Positions 24,817 to 33,544 of a stretch of 64,000 nucleotides of DNA are shown here, piece by piece (position 1 is the stretch's first letter; every line of letters begins with the position of its first letter). Position numbers and translations under genes: made by a program. This stretch comes from Kofleriaceae bacterium. Its GTDB lineage: Bacteria; Myxococcota_A; Polyangia; Haliangiales; Haliangiaceae. The notes below the pieces were generated by a model. It had not been told where the DNA came from. It worked only from the letters and a program-made list of their open reading frames with translations, and ran no database searches. Where the stretch lies: the NCBI GenBank assembly GCA_024762925.1, contig JANTGM010000005.1, positions 1 through 64,000 of the forward strand. The letters run 5' to 3'.

Positions 24817-25907
24817 GCCTAAGTATCGAAGACGTAAATCAAGTGCTCGCAGGCATCGAAGATCCGGGGATTGCTCGCACTGACCTCCTCAAGCATCGCA
24901 TCGTGACGGATGTGAAGGTCAAGGGCGACAAGGTGAGTCTCAGCATCGAGTATCCTTCCGATGCCTACCCAGAAGCTCTTCGCAAGGAGCTTCGTGAGCG
25001 CATTAGCAGCGCGCTTGAAGGCAAAGGATCGAAGAAGGTCAAGTTCGCCGAGAAGGTGGTTACGGCCACGATGCCACCACCAGGCGAAAAACCCCTTCTC
25101 CCGGGCGTCAAGAATATCATTGCGGTTGCAGCGGGAAAGGGCGGCGTCGGCAAGTCCACGGTCGCGACCAATCTCGCCCTGGCGCTTAAGGGATTCGGCG
25201 CAAACGTCGGCATCCTCGATGCAGACGTCTTTGGCCCGTCACTCCCCACCATGCTCGGTGAGCCAGAGATTCCGCCAGGGGCAGAAGAGGGCGAGAAGAT
25301 TCGTCCTGCGGTTCATCACGGCATCAAGGTTATCTCGGTCGGTTTTTTCACCGACGCAAAGGAAGCCGTTGTTTGGCGTGGTCCCATGGTGCACAAGCTC
25401 TTGCAGCAGTTTCTTGGCGACGTTATCTGGGGCGACTTGGACTACCTGATTTGCGACCTGCCACCGGGAACTGGCGACGTGCAGCTCTCACTCTCCCAGC
25501 TGATTCCGATCACCGGAGCTGTCATGGTGACAACGCCGCAAGAGGTCTCACTGGTCGATGTCGTGAAGGGCATCTCGATGTTCAAGAAAGTGGAGATTCC
25601 GTTGCTCGGCGTCGTTGAGAATATGTCGTACTACCAGTGCTCCAAATGTGGAAACCGCGATGAGGTATTCTCGCACGGTGGCGGCAAGCGTCTCGCCGAG
25701 GAAATCGATGTTCCGTTCTTGGGCGAGTTGCCACTGGACGCGCGCATTCGCTTTGGCGGTGACACCGGAGTGCCCATTGTCGCTTCATCACCAGATTCCG
25801 ACTATGCTGAGCGCTTTCGCGATATCGCGAGCAAAGTGGCTCTCGAGGCGGCGGGCCGAATTTTGGCGCAGCCCAAGCGGGCAAAGCGCCTCGCCATCAT
25901 TAGCTAG
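24813..25907 (+). CDS. mrp: Mrp/ApbC-family Fe-S cluster carrier ATPase
   Basis: The 364-residue protein has an N-terminal MIP18/DUF59 domain (about 1-85) and a ParA-like ATPase domain with the deviant Walker A GKGGVGKS (about 108-115). The cluster-binding CxxC is in YYQCSKCGNRDEVF. Mrp/ApbC proteins bind and transfer [4Fe-4S] clusters to target enzymes. It overlaps ribA by four bases. Its last codons lie inside a strong hairpin (25902-25937). Confidence 0.93.
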   Translation: MSLSIEDVNQVLAGIEDPGIARTDLLKHRIVTDVKVKGDKVSLSIEYPSDAYPEALRKELRERISSALEGKGSKKVKFAEKVVTATMPPPGEKPLLPGVKNIIAVAAGKGGVGKSTVATNLALALKGFGANVGILDADVFGPSLPTMLGEPEIPPGAEEGEKIRPAVHHGIKVISVGFFTDAKEAVVWRGPMVHKLLQQFLGDVIWGDLDYLICDLPPGTGDVQLSLSQLIPITGAVMVTTPQEVSLVDVVKGISMFKKVEIPLLGVVENMSYYQCSKCGNRDEVFSHGGGKRLAEEIDVPFLGELPLDARIRFGGDTGVPIVASSPDSDYAERFRDIASKVALEAAGRILAQPKRAKRLAIIS

Positions 25908-25937
25908 TTTTTGTCCCTAGCGGGACGGAAACTAGCT
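25902..25937 (+). terminator. Strong hairpin overlapping the mrp stop codon
   Basis: Sixteen bases at 25902-25917 can pair with 25922-25937 (two G-U pairs) around the loop TAGC. The mrp stop codon at 25905-25907 lies in the left arm. No T-run follows, so it may act as an mRNA 3-prime stabiliser or a Rho-assisted terminator rather than a classic intrinsic terminator. Confidence 0.55.
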
Positions 25938-25987
25938 AGCTCAATGGTGCGGACGCGGCTCTTTGTTAGTCGTGGGTGGAGAGCCTC

Positions 25988-26029
25988 AGACGAGGGGCTC
26001 CAGACGAGGGGCTCCAGACGAGGGGCTCC
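25988..26029. repeat. Three perfect 14-bp tandem repeats
   Basis: The unit AGACGAGGGGCTCC occurs three times without change at 25988-26001, 26002-26015 and 26016-26029. It lies between the mrp gene and the convergent zinc-ribbon gene and is not coding. Confidence 0.9.
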
Positions 26030-26044
26030 CTGCGAGGCGCATCG

Positions 26045-26308
26045 CTAGATGCCTTGCAGAAGCGCGTAAGTCACCGCTGTGATGACACACAGGTAGATCA
26101 CAATCGCTGGGGTATTGGAACCACCAGATTTGCCGTTGTAGCTGGTCCCACAAGCATGGCATCCGACGTGTGATAGCAATCGTGGTCCGAGCCAACCGCC
26201 CCACCATGTGAAGCCCGACTTTGTTGCAGACGTCGCCTGGCACTTTGGGCAGGCTTTCCAACCCTCAGGATTGGGATCGACATCGGGCTTGCGAATGCTT
26301 GGCAACAT
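26045..26308 (-). CDS. Small zinc-ribbon membrane protein
   Basis: The 87-residue product has a zinc ribbon made of CPKC (about residues 19-22) and CHACG (about 50-54), separated by an aromatic stretch FTWWGGWLGPRLL. A single C-terminal membrane helix follows (AIVIYLCVITAVTYALL). The function is unknown; the layout suggests a membrane-tethered cytosolic zinc ribbon. The four cysteines, the clean membrane segment and the isolated position argue that it is a true gene. Confidence 0.75.
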   Translation of the reverse strand: MLPSIRKPDVDPNPEGWKACPKCQATSATKSGFTWWGGWLGPRLLSHVGCHACGTSYNGKSGGSNTPAIVIYLCVITAVTYALLQGI

Positions 26309-26348
26309 CTACGAATGATCGCATATCGAGGTCAGAAGATCGATCGGG

Positions 26349-26852
26349 TTACAGGGGCGAGCCGTCCTGGTCGCCAAAGCCAGCAGCTCGAAGGTCCAAT
26401 TCGTTGACGATGCGATCGTAGGGGAAGGGGAGTGTCTTTCCCTCACAGCTAAAGGAATTGTTCTTAGCATGATCGCCGACATCAATCACGTAGGCCGGAT
26501 CATCGCTCTCGGCTTGGGCGTTGTTGCAGTCTTCACCAAGGTGGCGCCAGCCTGTGGAATCGATCTTCTTCCAGACATCGTCAAACTGCTCCGCTGTGAG
26601 CTCGTTGGTGCTCTCCGAACGCTCTCCCTCTTCCACGCGCCACTTTTGAATGCGCGGGTTCTCGCCATCGCAGACCATGCTAATCCCTGCCTCTTCCGCG
26701 CCAAATCCGCCCGCGACCATGTACTCGGCTCGTCGGTCATTGCACTCGAACTGACTTAGGTCACGTGAGTTAGCAGTGTTGCCGCCTTGCTTTGAACAGG
26801 CGAAGCACGAGGCGACGACAAACGCGTAGAGGGCCGCTTTGTGGGCGTTCAT
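26349..26852 (-). CDS. Small lipoprotein of unknown function
   Basis: The 167-residue product has a lipoprotein signal ending SCFAC (cysteine 19) and a small, acidic globular domain with several cysteines ([20 protein letters not shown]) that could form disulfides. I do not recognise a family. Its start overlaps the end of the DUF3501 gene by four bases (ATGA), so it is co-translated with it. Confidence 0.75.
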   Translation of the reverse strand: MNAHKAALYAFVVASCFACSKQGGNTANSRDLSQFECNDRRAEYMVAGGFGAEEAGISMVCDGENPRIQKWRVEEGERSESTNELTAEQFDDVWKKIDSTGWRHLGEDCNNAQAESDDPAYVIDVGDHAKNNSFSCEGKTLPFPYDRIVNELDLRAAGFGDQDGSPL

Positions 26853-27436
26853 GATGCGTAGTCTGCGGCCAGAGATGCCCGCATCGCCTCGGTGCAGACC
26901 GTTTTGTACTGGTAGCCAGGATGATCGATTTCCATCGTAACCTCTGTGCCTTCGGTCCGCAGAGCTGTCAGGGCCTCGGCCGTGAGCGGGAATCGGCAGT
27001 ACTGCACAGCAGAGATGCGCTCGGTGGTTCCGCGGCCTTCTTCAAAGGCGGCGCGAATGCTGAAATCGCCAATGTGAAGAATCAGGTGCTCATCGAGGCC
27101 AATGAGCCGATCGAGCTCTGTGCGTGCGTTGGTACCAGGAGGGACTTCGAGGAAGAGCGTTGCTGAGAGGCTATCAGCAGACGGCATGATGGCATTGTAC
27201 ACCTCTAGCTCTTCGGCAATTTGCTCGTCAGTGGTGAGGTTCTCAGCGCGGAGCATCTCTTCAATCTGCGAAATCAAAGTGTGGCGGTTTTCAAAGACCA
27301 TGGAAACTCGGTCGCCAATGATGACGCGACGGTCGCGTTTCAGTTCAATGATGCGCTTGCGATAGTCGTCGCGCATGCCCGCGTAGATTGCGGGCCCTTT
27401 GATGTCGGAGCGTTTGATCGGCGTCGTTAGGTTCAT
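26849..27436 (-). CDS. DUF3501-family protein
   Basis: The 195-residue protein matches DUF3501, recognisable from its opening [21 protein letters not shown]-like segment, the central [19 protein letters not shown] and [20 protein letters not shown]. The biochemical role is unknown, but the family is repeatedly encoded beside rubrerythrin, as here, which suggests oxidative-stress or iron metabolism. The ATG at 27436 was chosen since upstream codons are unlike the family. A terminator separates it from the rubrerythrin gene upstream, so it probably has its own promoter. Confidence 0.82.
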   Translation of the reverse strand: MNLTTPIKRSDIKGPAIYAGMRDDYRKRIIELKRDRRVIIGDRVSMVFENRHTLISQIEEMLRAENLTTDEQIAEELEVYNAIMPSADSLSATLFLEVPPGTNARTELDRLIGLDEHLILHIGDFSIRAAFEEGRGTTERISAVQYCRFPLTAEALTALRTEGTEVTMEIDHPGYQYKTVCTEAMRASLAADYAS

Positions 27437-27510
27437 AGCGGTCTTCCGGTCGTGTGTGTTGGTCGCAAAACGTATTTGGTGGCCCGATAGGCAGGCAAAG
27501 TTGCGCGGCA

Positions 27511-27549
27511 AAAAAAGAAAAGACTCCGAAGAAGCTCTTCGGAGTCTTT
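27511..27549 (-). terminator. Intrinsic terminator after the rubrerythrin gene
   Basis: A perfect 14-base stem (27519-27532 with 27536-27549) with loop AGC is followed, on the minus strand, by TCTTTTTTT. It lies 32 bases past the rubrerythrin stop. Confidence 0.9.
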
Positions 27550-27581
27550 GTCGAAATAGGTCGTTGTAGGAAGACTCCGAA

Positions 27582-28004
27582 CTATTCGCTCAGACCATCT
27601 AGGCCTTTTTGGAAGCGACCTGCGTGGCTGCGCTCTGCACGAGCGAGCGTCTCAAACCACTCAGCAACTTCTTCGAAACCCTCTTCGCGGGCGGTCTTTG
27701 AGAACGCTGGGTACATCTCTGTGTACTCGTAGGTCTCGCCAGCAATCGAAGCTTTGAGGTTTGCCTCGGTGTTGCCAATGGGCTCACCGGTAGCTGGGTC
27801 GCCTACCTGCTTGATGTAGTCGAGGTGACCATGTGCGTGGCCGGTCTCGCCTTCAGCAGTGTCGCGGAACAGCCCTGCTACATCGGGGTAACCCTCGACG
27901 TCAGCGGTCTTTGCGAAATAGAGGTAACGGCGGTTTGCTTGGGATTCCCCAGCGAACGCAGCCTTAAGGTTTTCGAAGGTCTTGGTACCCTTGAGTTCTG
28001 CCAT
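27582..28004 (-). CDS. Rubrerythrin (diiron domain only)
   Basis: The 140-residue ferritin-like protein has the diiron ligands in [39 protein letters not shown] and [11 protein letters not shown]. It lacks the C-terminal rubredoxin domain of classic rubrerythrin, so an external electron donor is needed. Rubrerythrins reduce hydrogen peroxide in anaerobes and microaerophiles. It is followed by a strong terminator and then the DUF3501 gene. Confidence 0.93.
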   Translation of the reverse strand: MAELKGTKTFENLKAAFAGESQANRRYLYFAKTADVEGYPDVAGLFRDTAEGETGHAHGHLDYIKQVGDPATGEPIGNTEANLKASIAGETYEYTEMYPAFSKTAREEGFEEVAEWFETLARAERSHAGRFQKGLDGLSE

Positions 28005-28078
28005 GCCCAGTAGATATCACGTCGTGCTCAGGCCCGACAAGGCTTGGGCGCCGCTACCCTTGAGGCGACAATTGGGGC

Positions 28079-29587
28079 TCACCTTCCGCTCAGAGCGCGT
28101 ATGAGTTCTAGGGCGATCTCATCCTGAAGAGCCCTCGCAACACCAATGGAAGTCTCGGGAAATCCGTTGATCAGGATGGAGAAGAAGACTGGGCGCCGAC
28201 CATCAATGGCCGCCAATCCGGATAGTGCCGAGGCATGATCAAGAGTGCCCGTTTTGGCCCGAACCAGGCCCTCGGCTTCAGTGGCCTCCATTCGACGGCT
28301 CAGGGTTCCGTCCACGCCAGCAATTGAGAGAGATGAGAAGAATTCTGCCCCCCACCTGGGGTTGCGATGGGCGAGTGTGAGCAAGCTTGTCAGCTGCAGA
28401 GGCGTGAATCGGTTTGAGTCAAAGAGGCCGGAGCCATTTTCATATCGGTACGTGCCGGGAGCTATGCCAGCCGTCTTTAGGAAGTCGTGAACCGCTGAGG
28501 TTCCGTGTTGCCACGTCGCTGGAGCACCCGCTGCCTTTGTTTCAGCGCCAATAACCTTCAGCAAGAGCTCCGCAATGAAGTTGTTGGAGTACTTGCCCAT
28601 GCCACGCACCGCAGTGGCAAGCGGTGGACTCTCATGGGTCGCCAGCACAATTGCACTCTCTGGAGCTTCCCCCGAAGCAATGGTCTTCTTTCGAACCGCG
28701 ATACCCGCGTCGGCGAGCGCACGCAATAGGCCGGATCCTACGAACATCACCGGATCGGGCACGCGTTTGCGAAATCGACGTCTCACAACCTCGCTGCGCA
28801 ATTGGCCCGAGAGCGCGATGCGCAGCCGTGTTGGTTCTTCCTTGGTGTCGATGCGCAGCGCAGAACGCCCACTCTTGACCGTGCTGGAGGTGTTGACGAC
28901 GTTTACGTAGTTGTTCGGCGGACGCACTTCCACCCGAGTGGGACCGACTCCCGAGAGTGCAGGGCGGACGTAGAGGGCAAACGAGTTGAAGTTGTAAGAC
29001 GTTGCTGCAATTGGCGCGCGAAATGCTGCTTGCTCGGTTGGCTGCTCATTGAAGTGTGGTGGCAGGTTCTCGCTATCAAAATAGCTGTTGTCGACAATGA
29101 CCTGGCCGTCGATGCGAGTCACGCCCAGCGCTTTGAGCCGCCGCACCAGCCGAGTCATATCGGCATCGTCAAAAAGCGAATTGCCACGGCCCCGAATGTA
29201 GAGGTTGCCTGGGAGGTTGCCCTGGGGGCGGATGTTTTCGCCAAGCAGTTCGGTTCGGAAGGTGAAGTCGGGACCGAGCAGGGCGAGTGCCGCCGCGGTC
29301 GTTACAAGCTTGGCGTTTGAGGCGGCCACAAAGCCTTCTTGCGAGTTTTTTTCAAAGAGCAACTCGCCGCTGGTGCCGTCCACCACCGCGACGCCAACAC
29401 GTGTGCCCTCTCCTAGGGATGCGATCTTGTCATCGACAATACGGCCGAGCTTGGTCACCAAACTGGCGCGCAGACTGGATACATTGTTTGCGCCGGGATT
29501 CGGCGCACTCTCTTGCGAGTTCGCGGTGTGCCAAGGAATACTGAGCAAGGCGCAGATCGTTAGTGCGCGTAGAGCTCGGCGGCGCAC
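28079..29587 (-). CDS. dacB: D-alanyl-D-alanine carboxypeptidase/endopeptidase (PBP4 family)
   Basis: The protein of about 502 residues belongs to peptidase family S13. It is exported (ALRALTICALLSIPWHTANS) and carries the three penicillin-binding motifs: SxxK in AASNAKLVTTA, SxN in KYSNNFIAELLLK and KTG in VRAKTGTLDHASAL. A long insert lies between the first two motifs, as is normal for PBP4. It trims or cleaves peptidoglycan cross-links in the periplasm. The start is uncertain: GTG 29587 gives a good signal peptide, and TTG 29626 would overlap the divergent lipoprotein gene. Confidence 0.92.
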   Translation of the reverse strand: MRRRALRALTICALLSIPWHTANSQESAPNPGANNVSSLRASLVTKLGRIVDDKIASLGEGTRVGVAVVDGTSGELLFEKNSQEGFVAASNAKLVTTAAALALLGPDFTFRTELLGENIRPQGNLPGNLYIRGRGNSLFDDADMTRLVRRLKALGVTRIDGQVIVDNSYFDSENLPPHFNEQPTEQAAFRAPIAATSYNFNSFALYVRPALSGVGPTRVEVRPPNNYVNVVNTSSTVKSGRSALRIDTKEEPTRLRIALSGQLRSEVVRRRFRKRVPDPVMFVGSGLLRALADAGIAVRKKTIASGEAPESAIVLATHESPPLATAVRGMGKYSNNFIAELLLKVIGAETKAAGAPATWQHGTSAVHDFLKTAGIAPGTYRYENGSGLFDSNRFTPLQLTSLLTLAHRNPRWGAEFFSSLSIAGVDGTLSRRMEATEAEGLVRAKTGTLDHASALSGLAAIDGRRPVFFSILINGFPETSIGVARALQDEIALELIRALSGR

Positions 29588-29618
29588 AGGATTGAAACGC
29601 GACGATTTGAATACCGAA

Positions 29619-31193
29619 ATGGACAACGCTCGCAAGATTAGCAAAAGCCCTTGGCGGCTACTAGCAATGGCAACGACAGTGCTCTGTGTATTCGCCTTGG
29701 CTTCGGCCTGTGGTCGCCGTGAGCGGCGAACGCCAAGCGACACTCTGGTTGTGGTGCTTGAGTCGACCTTGCGTGATGTGGACCCTCGATTTGCCATCAC
29801 GAACTACGACGTCAAACTGAGTCGACTTATTGCGCCGGGACTCACGACCGTCGATAGCGCCGATTTGGAACCCCGACTCCATATCGCGAAATCGATGCGC
29901 AGGGTGGATGATACGCATTGGCGGGTTCAGCTTACGCCGGGCCTTCTGTTCTCCGATGGCACGCCACTTACAGCGAAGGACGTCGCCTATACCTACACAT
30001 CGGTTCTTGCGGAAGAAACCAAGAGCCTCTATCGCAAGAGTTTCTTGGAGCGCTTTGCGAGCGTGCGTGTTGTGGGCGAACTCGAAGTTGAGTTTGTCTT
30101 GCACGGACCAATCGCCACACTGCGCAGCGATTTGGATTTTGGGATTCTGAGCGAGAAGGCGGCACGTGCGGGCAGGGTGGTTGGTGTTGGGCCGTTTGCG
30201 CTGAAGTCCTTTGCACCGGAGCGTGTGGTACTGACTCGCAACCCTCACTACGGATTGGGCCCCGTGGCAATGATGAAGCGAATCGAAGTGCGAACCGTGC
30301 GGGATGGCAATGCGCGCAATCTCATGTTGGTTGGCGGCTCTGCGGATTTTACCCAGAACGCGGTGCGTGTCGACTTGGTGGACTTTATCGAGAAACGAGA
30401 GCGGGTCTCAGTTACCAGCGGTGAGTCGGCGATTCTCACCTATCTGATGATGCACAACGAAGACCCTCTGCTCTCCGACGTTCGCGTGCGAAGGGCCATC
30501 GCACTTGCGATCGATCGGAAGCGCATTGTCGAAGCAAAGTACGGGGGGCGAGCAACTCTCGCTACCGGTCTCCTGCCGCCGTTTCACTGGGCGTATGAAG
30601 GGGCTGTGCCGCGCTACGAATTTGACCAAGAACGGGCAGCGGCTTTGCTCGATGAAGCTGGCTATCCCGACCCCGACGGGCCGGGGGGGGAACCGCGATT
30701 TCGGCTCAGCTACAAGACTAGTGCTTCCCAGTTTCGCCTTGCGGTGGCCCGGGTGATTGCCTCCCAACTCTCTGAAATCGGCATCGCGGTGGATGTGCAA
30801 TCCTTTGAGTTTGGAACCTTCTTCGCAGATGTAAAGCAGGGCAACTACCAGCTGGCGAGCATGCAGACTTCGGCCATCTCGGAACCGGATTTCTACTACA
30901 CCTACTTTCACTCGTCGCGAATCCCCGATGCGGAGAACCTGCATGTGCACAATCGCTGGCATTATCGCAATTCGGATCTGGACGAGCTTGTAGAGCGCGG
31001 CCGTGTCACGATGGACCGCGAGCAGCGCAAGCAAATCTATGCCGAGGTCCAGCGCATTGTCGCGGCAGACGTTCCAATCGTGCCCTTGTGGCATGAGCAC
31101 AATATTGCCGTGATGAACCGCAGTGTTCACGGGTATGAGCTTCTGCCAAACGCTCGATTGGCGAACTTCGCAGCGGTTACCAAGAGCCGGTAG
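29619..31193 (+). CDS. Oligopeptide-type solute-binding lipoprotein (SBP_bac_5)
   Basis: The 524-residue lipoprotein (signal ending ALASAC) is a family 5 extracellular solute-binding protein. It shows SDTLVVVLESTLRDVDPRF, the middle landmark LLFSDGTPLTAKDVAYTY and the C-terminal IVAADVPIVPLWHEHNIAV. Such proteins bind peptides, nickel or sugars for ABC importers. No permease or ATPase gene is adjacent, so it is an orphan like the one at 46.5 kb. An internal ATG nearer the hydrophobic core is an alternative start. rarA follows nine bases later. Confidence 0.88.
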   Translation: MDNARKISKSPWRLLAMATTVLCVFALASACGRRERRTPSDTLVVVLESTLRDVDPRFAITNYDVKLSRLIAPGLTTVDSADLEPRLHIAKSMRRVDDTHWRVQLTPGLLFSDGTPLTAKDVAYTYTSVLAEETKSLYRKSFLERFASVRVVGELEVEFVLHGPIATLRSDLDFGILSEKAARAGRVVGVGPFALKSFAPERVVLTRNPHYGLGPVAMMKRIEVRTVRDGNARNLMLVGGSADFTQNAVRVDLVDFIEKRERVSVTSGESAILTYLMMHNEDPLLSDVRVRRAIALAIDRKRIVEAKYGGRATLATGLLPPFHWAYEGAVPRYEFDQERAAALLDEAGYPDPDGPGGEPRFRLSYKTSASQFRLAVARVIASQLSEIGIAVDVQSFEFGTFFADVKQGNYQLASMQTSAISEPDFYYTYFHSSRIPDAENLHVHNRWHYRNSDLDELVERGRVTMDREQRKQIYAEVQRIVAADVPIVPLWHEHNIAVMNRSVHGYELLPNARLANFAAVTKSR

Positions 31194-31202
31194 ACTGCAG
31201 CT

Positions 31203-32528
31203 ATGGACCTCTTCAGTCACAGTGCGAGCAAGCGCAAGCTTCACCAGCCGCTGGCTGAGCGCATGCGTCCTACCTCGATAGGGGAGTTGGTGGGGCAGGA
31301 GCATCTCATCGGTGAGGGCAAGTTGGTCTCGTACATCGCTGCTGGTGGCGAATTGCCATCACTGCTCTTGTGGGGCCCACCTGGCACTGGCAAGACAACC
31401 TTGGCGCGAATTCTCGCTGAGCGGGATGGCTCGGTGCTCGAGTACCTGAGCGCCGTGATGAGCGGCGTCAAAGACATTCGCGCAGTGATGGCCCGAGCAA
31501 CCGAGCGCCGTGACCAATACGGTCGTCGCACAGTACTTTTCTTAGACGAGATTCATCGGTTTTCCAAGGCGCAGCAGGATGCGCTCTTGCCACATGTCGA
31601 AGCAGGAACAGTGACGCTGATTGGCGCAACAACGGAGAACCCCAGCTTCGAGGTGAACTCGGCGCTCTTGTCGCGATGTCGCGTTGTTCGATTGGAGAGC
31701 CTCAGCGAAGAAGCGTTGATAGGGCTGTTGCACCGGGCTCTCGGAGACCGGGAGCGAGGACTTGGTACGCGCGAAATCACCATCGACAAAGACTGCGAGC
31801 AAAGCCTCATCGAGCGCACCAGTGGAGATGCGAGACGTTTGCTCGGCGCCCTGGAAATCATCGCTGGCCTCCTTGAAGCGCGCGGCTCCAAACGCATTGA
31901 CCAGGCCGTGATTGATGAGGCCGTGCAGCAGAAGTCTCTGAGTTACGACAAGGCTGGCGATGAGCACTACGGAGTGGTGAGCGCTTTCATCAAGAGCATG
32001 CGCGGATCGGACCCCGACGCTGCCTGTTATTGGATGACCCGCATGCTTGAGGCCGGCGAGGACCCAAAATTCATTTTTCGGCGGATGGTGATTTTTGCCT
32101 CCGAAGACGTTGGTAATGCCGATCCCCAGGCACTCTCCGTTGCGACCTCGGCTCTTGCGGCCTTTCAATTTATGGGCCTTCCCGAAGGAGTCTTGCCACT
32201 TACACAAGCGGTTACGTATTTGGCTTGTGCCCCAAAGAGCAACAGCGCGCTCACCGCATATGGAGCCGCACGCAGAGTCGTTCGGGAGCATGGGTCGCTA
32301 CCGGTGCCCGCAAAACTTCGCAACGCCGTCACGCAACTGCAGAAAGACATGGGGCATGCAAAGGACTATCGCTATCCACACAACTTCAGCGGGAATTATC
32401 TCGCCGAGACCTACCTGCCAGAAAAACTCGTAGGGACGACGCTCTACGAGCCTTCGGAGTCTGGCTACGAGAAGGAAATCCGCGAGCGCCTCAAAGCTTG
32501 GCGCAGTGCGGAAGGCGAATCCGAGTAG
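31203..32528 (+). CDS. rarA: Replication-associated recombination protein RarA
   Basis: The 441-residue AAA+ ATPase of the RarA/MgsA/WRNIP1 family acts at stalled replication forks. Motifs are PTSIGELVGQEHLIG, Walker A LLLWGPPGTGKTT, Walker B VLFLDEIHRFSKAQQDALLP and sensor 1 GATTENPSFEVNSALLSRC. The C-terminal tetramerisation region contains YPHNFSGNYLAETYLPE. The start codon lies nine bases past the upstream stop. It converges with the SleB-like gene, whose stop is two bases away. Confidence 0.96.
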   Translation: MDLFSHSASKRKLHQPLAERMRPTSIGELVGQEHLIGEGKLVSYIAAGGELPSLLLWGPPGTGKTTLARILAERDGSVLEYLSAVMSGVKDIRAVMARATERRDQYGRRTVLFLDEIHRFSKAQQDALLPHVEAGTVTLIGATTENPSFEVNSALLSRCRVVRLESLSEEALIGLLHRALGDRERGLGTREITIDKDCEQSLIERTSGDARRLLGALEIIAGLLEARGSKRIDQAVIDEAVQQKSLSYDKAGDEHYGVVSAFIKSMRGSDPDAACYWMTRMLEAGEDPKFIFRRMVIFASEDVGNADPQALSVATSALAAFQFMGLPEGVLPLTQAVTYLACAPKSNSALTAYGAARRVVREHGSLPVPAKLRNAVTQLQKDMGHAKDYRYPHNFSGNYLAETYLPEKLVGTTLYEPSESGYEKEIRERLKAWRSAEGESE

Positions 32529-32530
32529 CG

Positions 32531-33103
32531 CTACTGCCTCGAAGTTGCCTTCTTCTTCGCTTTCTTTGGTCCCCAAAACTCTAGCGAGTTGCCCAAGCGA
32601 TAGTAGGGGCGCCAACCGTAGCTCTTGCGCCAACGACGACGGACGTTGCGATAGCTGTTGCCACGGTATCCGGGACGCTTGCCGCTGCGGGCCAGTTGAT
32701 TTTGCAAACGCGGGTTGAGGAAATGGGTCGCGCCACCAGTCGGATCTTGGCTAGGGGGCTTGGCAAGCACCCGTCGAGCCATCTCTCGGTGGGAATCTTG
32801 TGGCGCTTGTCGTGAAGAGAGAGGCCGCCCACGCCTCTGCGGGCCACAAGGAGAGCACACCATCTCGGCGATGCTCTGCTTTTGCTCGCGGGCTAAGTTG
32901 CGAGCGGTCCACGCCACGTGATGCTGTTGCATCGGAGTTCCATTGCCAATCTCGCTCTGGATGACTCGTGCCAGGGCTTCGGTGTCGTCTGTCTCGCTGG
33001 GAGCGGAGTTAGGCCACGCCAGCCAGATTGCCATCAGCAACGCAATTCCAACGCCAAGCCATAGGTTGGCTCGGTCCTTTGGGCGTCTGCGGGGCGTCGC
33101 CAT
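32531..33103 (-). CDS. SleB-like cell-wall hydrolase, membrane anchored
   Basis: The 190-residue protein has an N-terminal membrane segment (LWLGVGIALLMAIWLAW) and a domain with SleB/hydrolase_2 landmarks: ALARVIQSEIGN with a likely catalytic glutamate, then ARRVLAKPPSQDPTGGATHFLNP. Members cleave peptidoglycan glycan strands. The C-terminal 60 residues are basic and aromatic (RRWRKSYGWRPYYRL), perhaps for wall binding. The sequence is short for the family, so activity is an inference. Confidence 0.65.
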   Translation of the reverse strand: MATPRRRPKDRANLWLGVGIALLMAIWLAWPNSAPSETDDTEALARVIQSEIGNGTPMQQHHVAWTARNLAREQKQSIAEMVCSPCGPQRRGRPLSSRQAPQDSHREMARRVLAKPPSQDPTGGATHFLNPRLQNQLARSGKRPGYRGNSYRNVRRRWRKSYGWRPYYRLGNSLEFWGPKKAKKKATSRQ

Positions 33104-33187
33104 AGAAGTAAGCCTAGCAACTCCAGGTTGCAGAGGCCCGTTTCTTGTCGCTGTGTACCTACCGCCGTGGCGGCCACCGTACTTCTA

Positions 33188-33448
33188 CTACGCTGGGCGC
33201 AGCCAGTTCGTCTTGATTTCGTTGATTGCCTTTGAGTACTCAGGGAGGCAGGTGAGCACGTAATCCACTGATTGTTGGCGCATTTCTTCATCCAAGCCAT
33301 CTGGCAGCGTGAAGTTATCGCCATCGGAGGCATCCGGCTTGATGCCGAGTCGCACCACTTCGGTGAGACGCAGAACGTGCAGCCGGTTCATGAACAGTGC
33401 GTGGGCAATCGCTAATACGGTGCGCTCTAGCCGTTGGTCGTCAAGCAT
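33188..33448 (-). CDS. Small conserved-looking protein of unknown function
   Basis: The 86-residue product is helical and acidic with no membrane segment (MLDDQRLERTVLAIAHALF at the start). I recognise no family. The ordinary codon choice and compact helical pattern make it plausible as a gene, but no ribosome site is clear. It lies downstream of the isoprenoid operon, behind a hairpin terminator. Confidence 0.5.
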   Translation of the reverse strand: MLDDQRLERTVLAIAHALFMNRLHVLRLTEVVRLGIKPDASDGDNFTLPDGLDEEMRQQSVDYVLTCLPEYSKAINEIKTNWLRPA

Positions 33449-33483
33449 AGGGCGAGCTAATTATCACAGTCCCCGGCCCATGA

Positions 33484-33503
33484 AAACCCCTCATTTGGGG
33501 TTC
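33484..33503 (-). terminator. Terminator of the isoprenoid operon
   Basis: AACCCC (33485-33490) pairs with GGGGTT (33497-33502) around a six-base loop. On the minus strand the stem is followed by TTTTC. It lies about 42 bases past the hpnC stop. Confidence 0.6.
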
Positions 33504-33544
33504 AAAAGACGCCCGCCCAAGCCGCATTTGCCGCATTCTAGGCG

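Noticed and set aside
25988-26029. 14-bp tandem repeats as a CRISPR or iteron array
   Set aside because: Units are directly adjacent with no spacers, only three copies, and no cas or rep gene is near.
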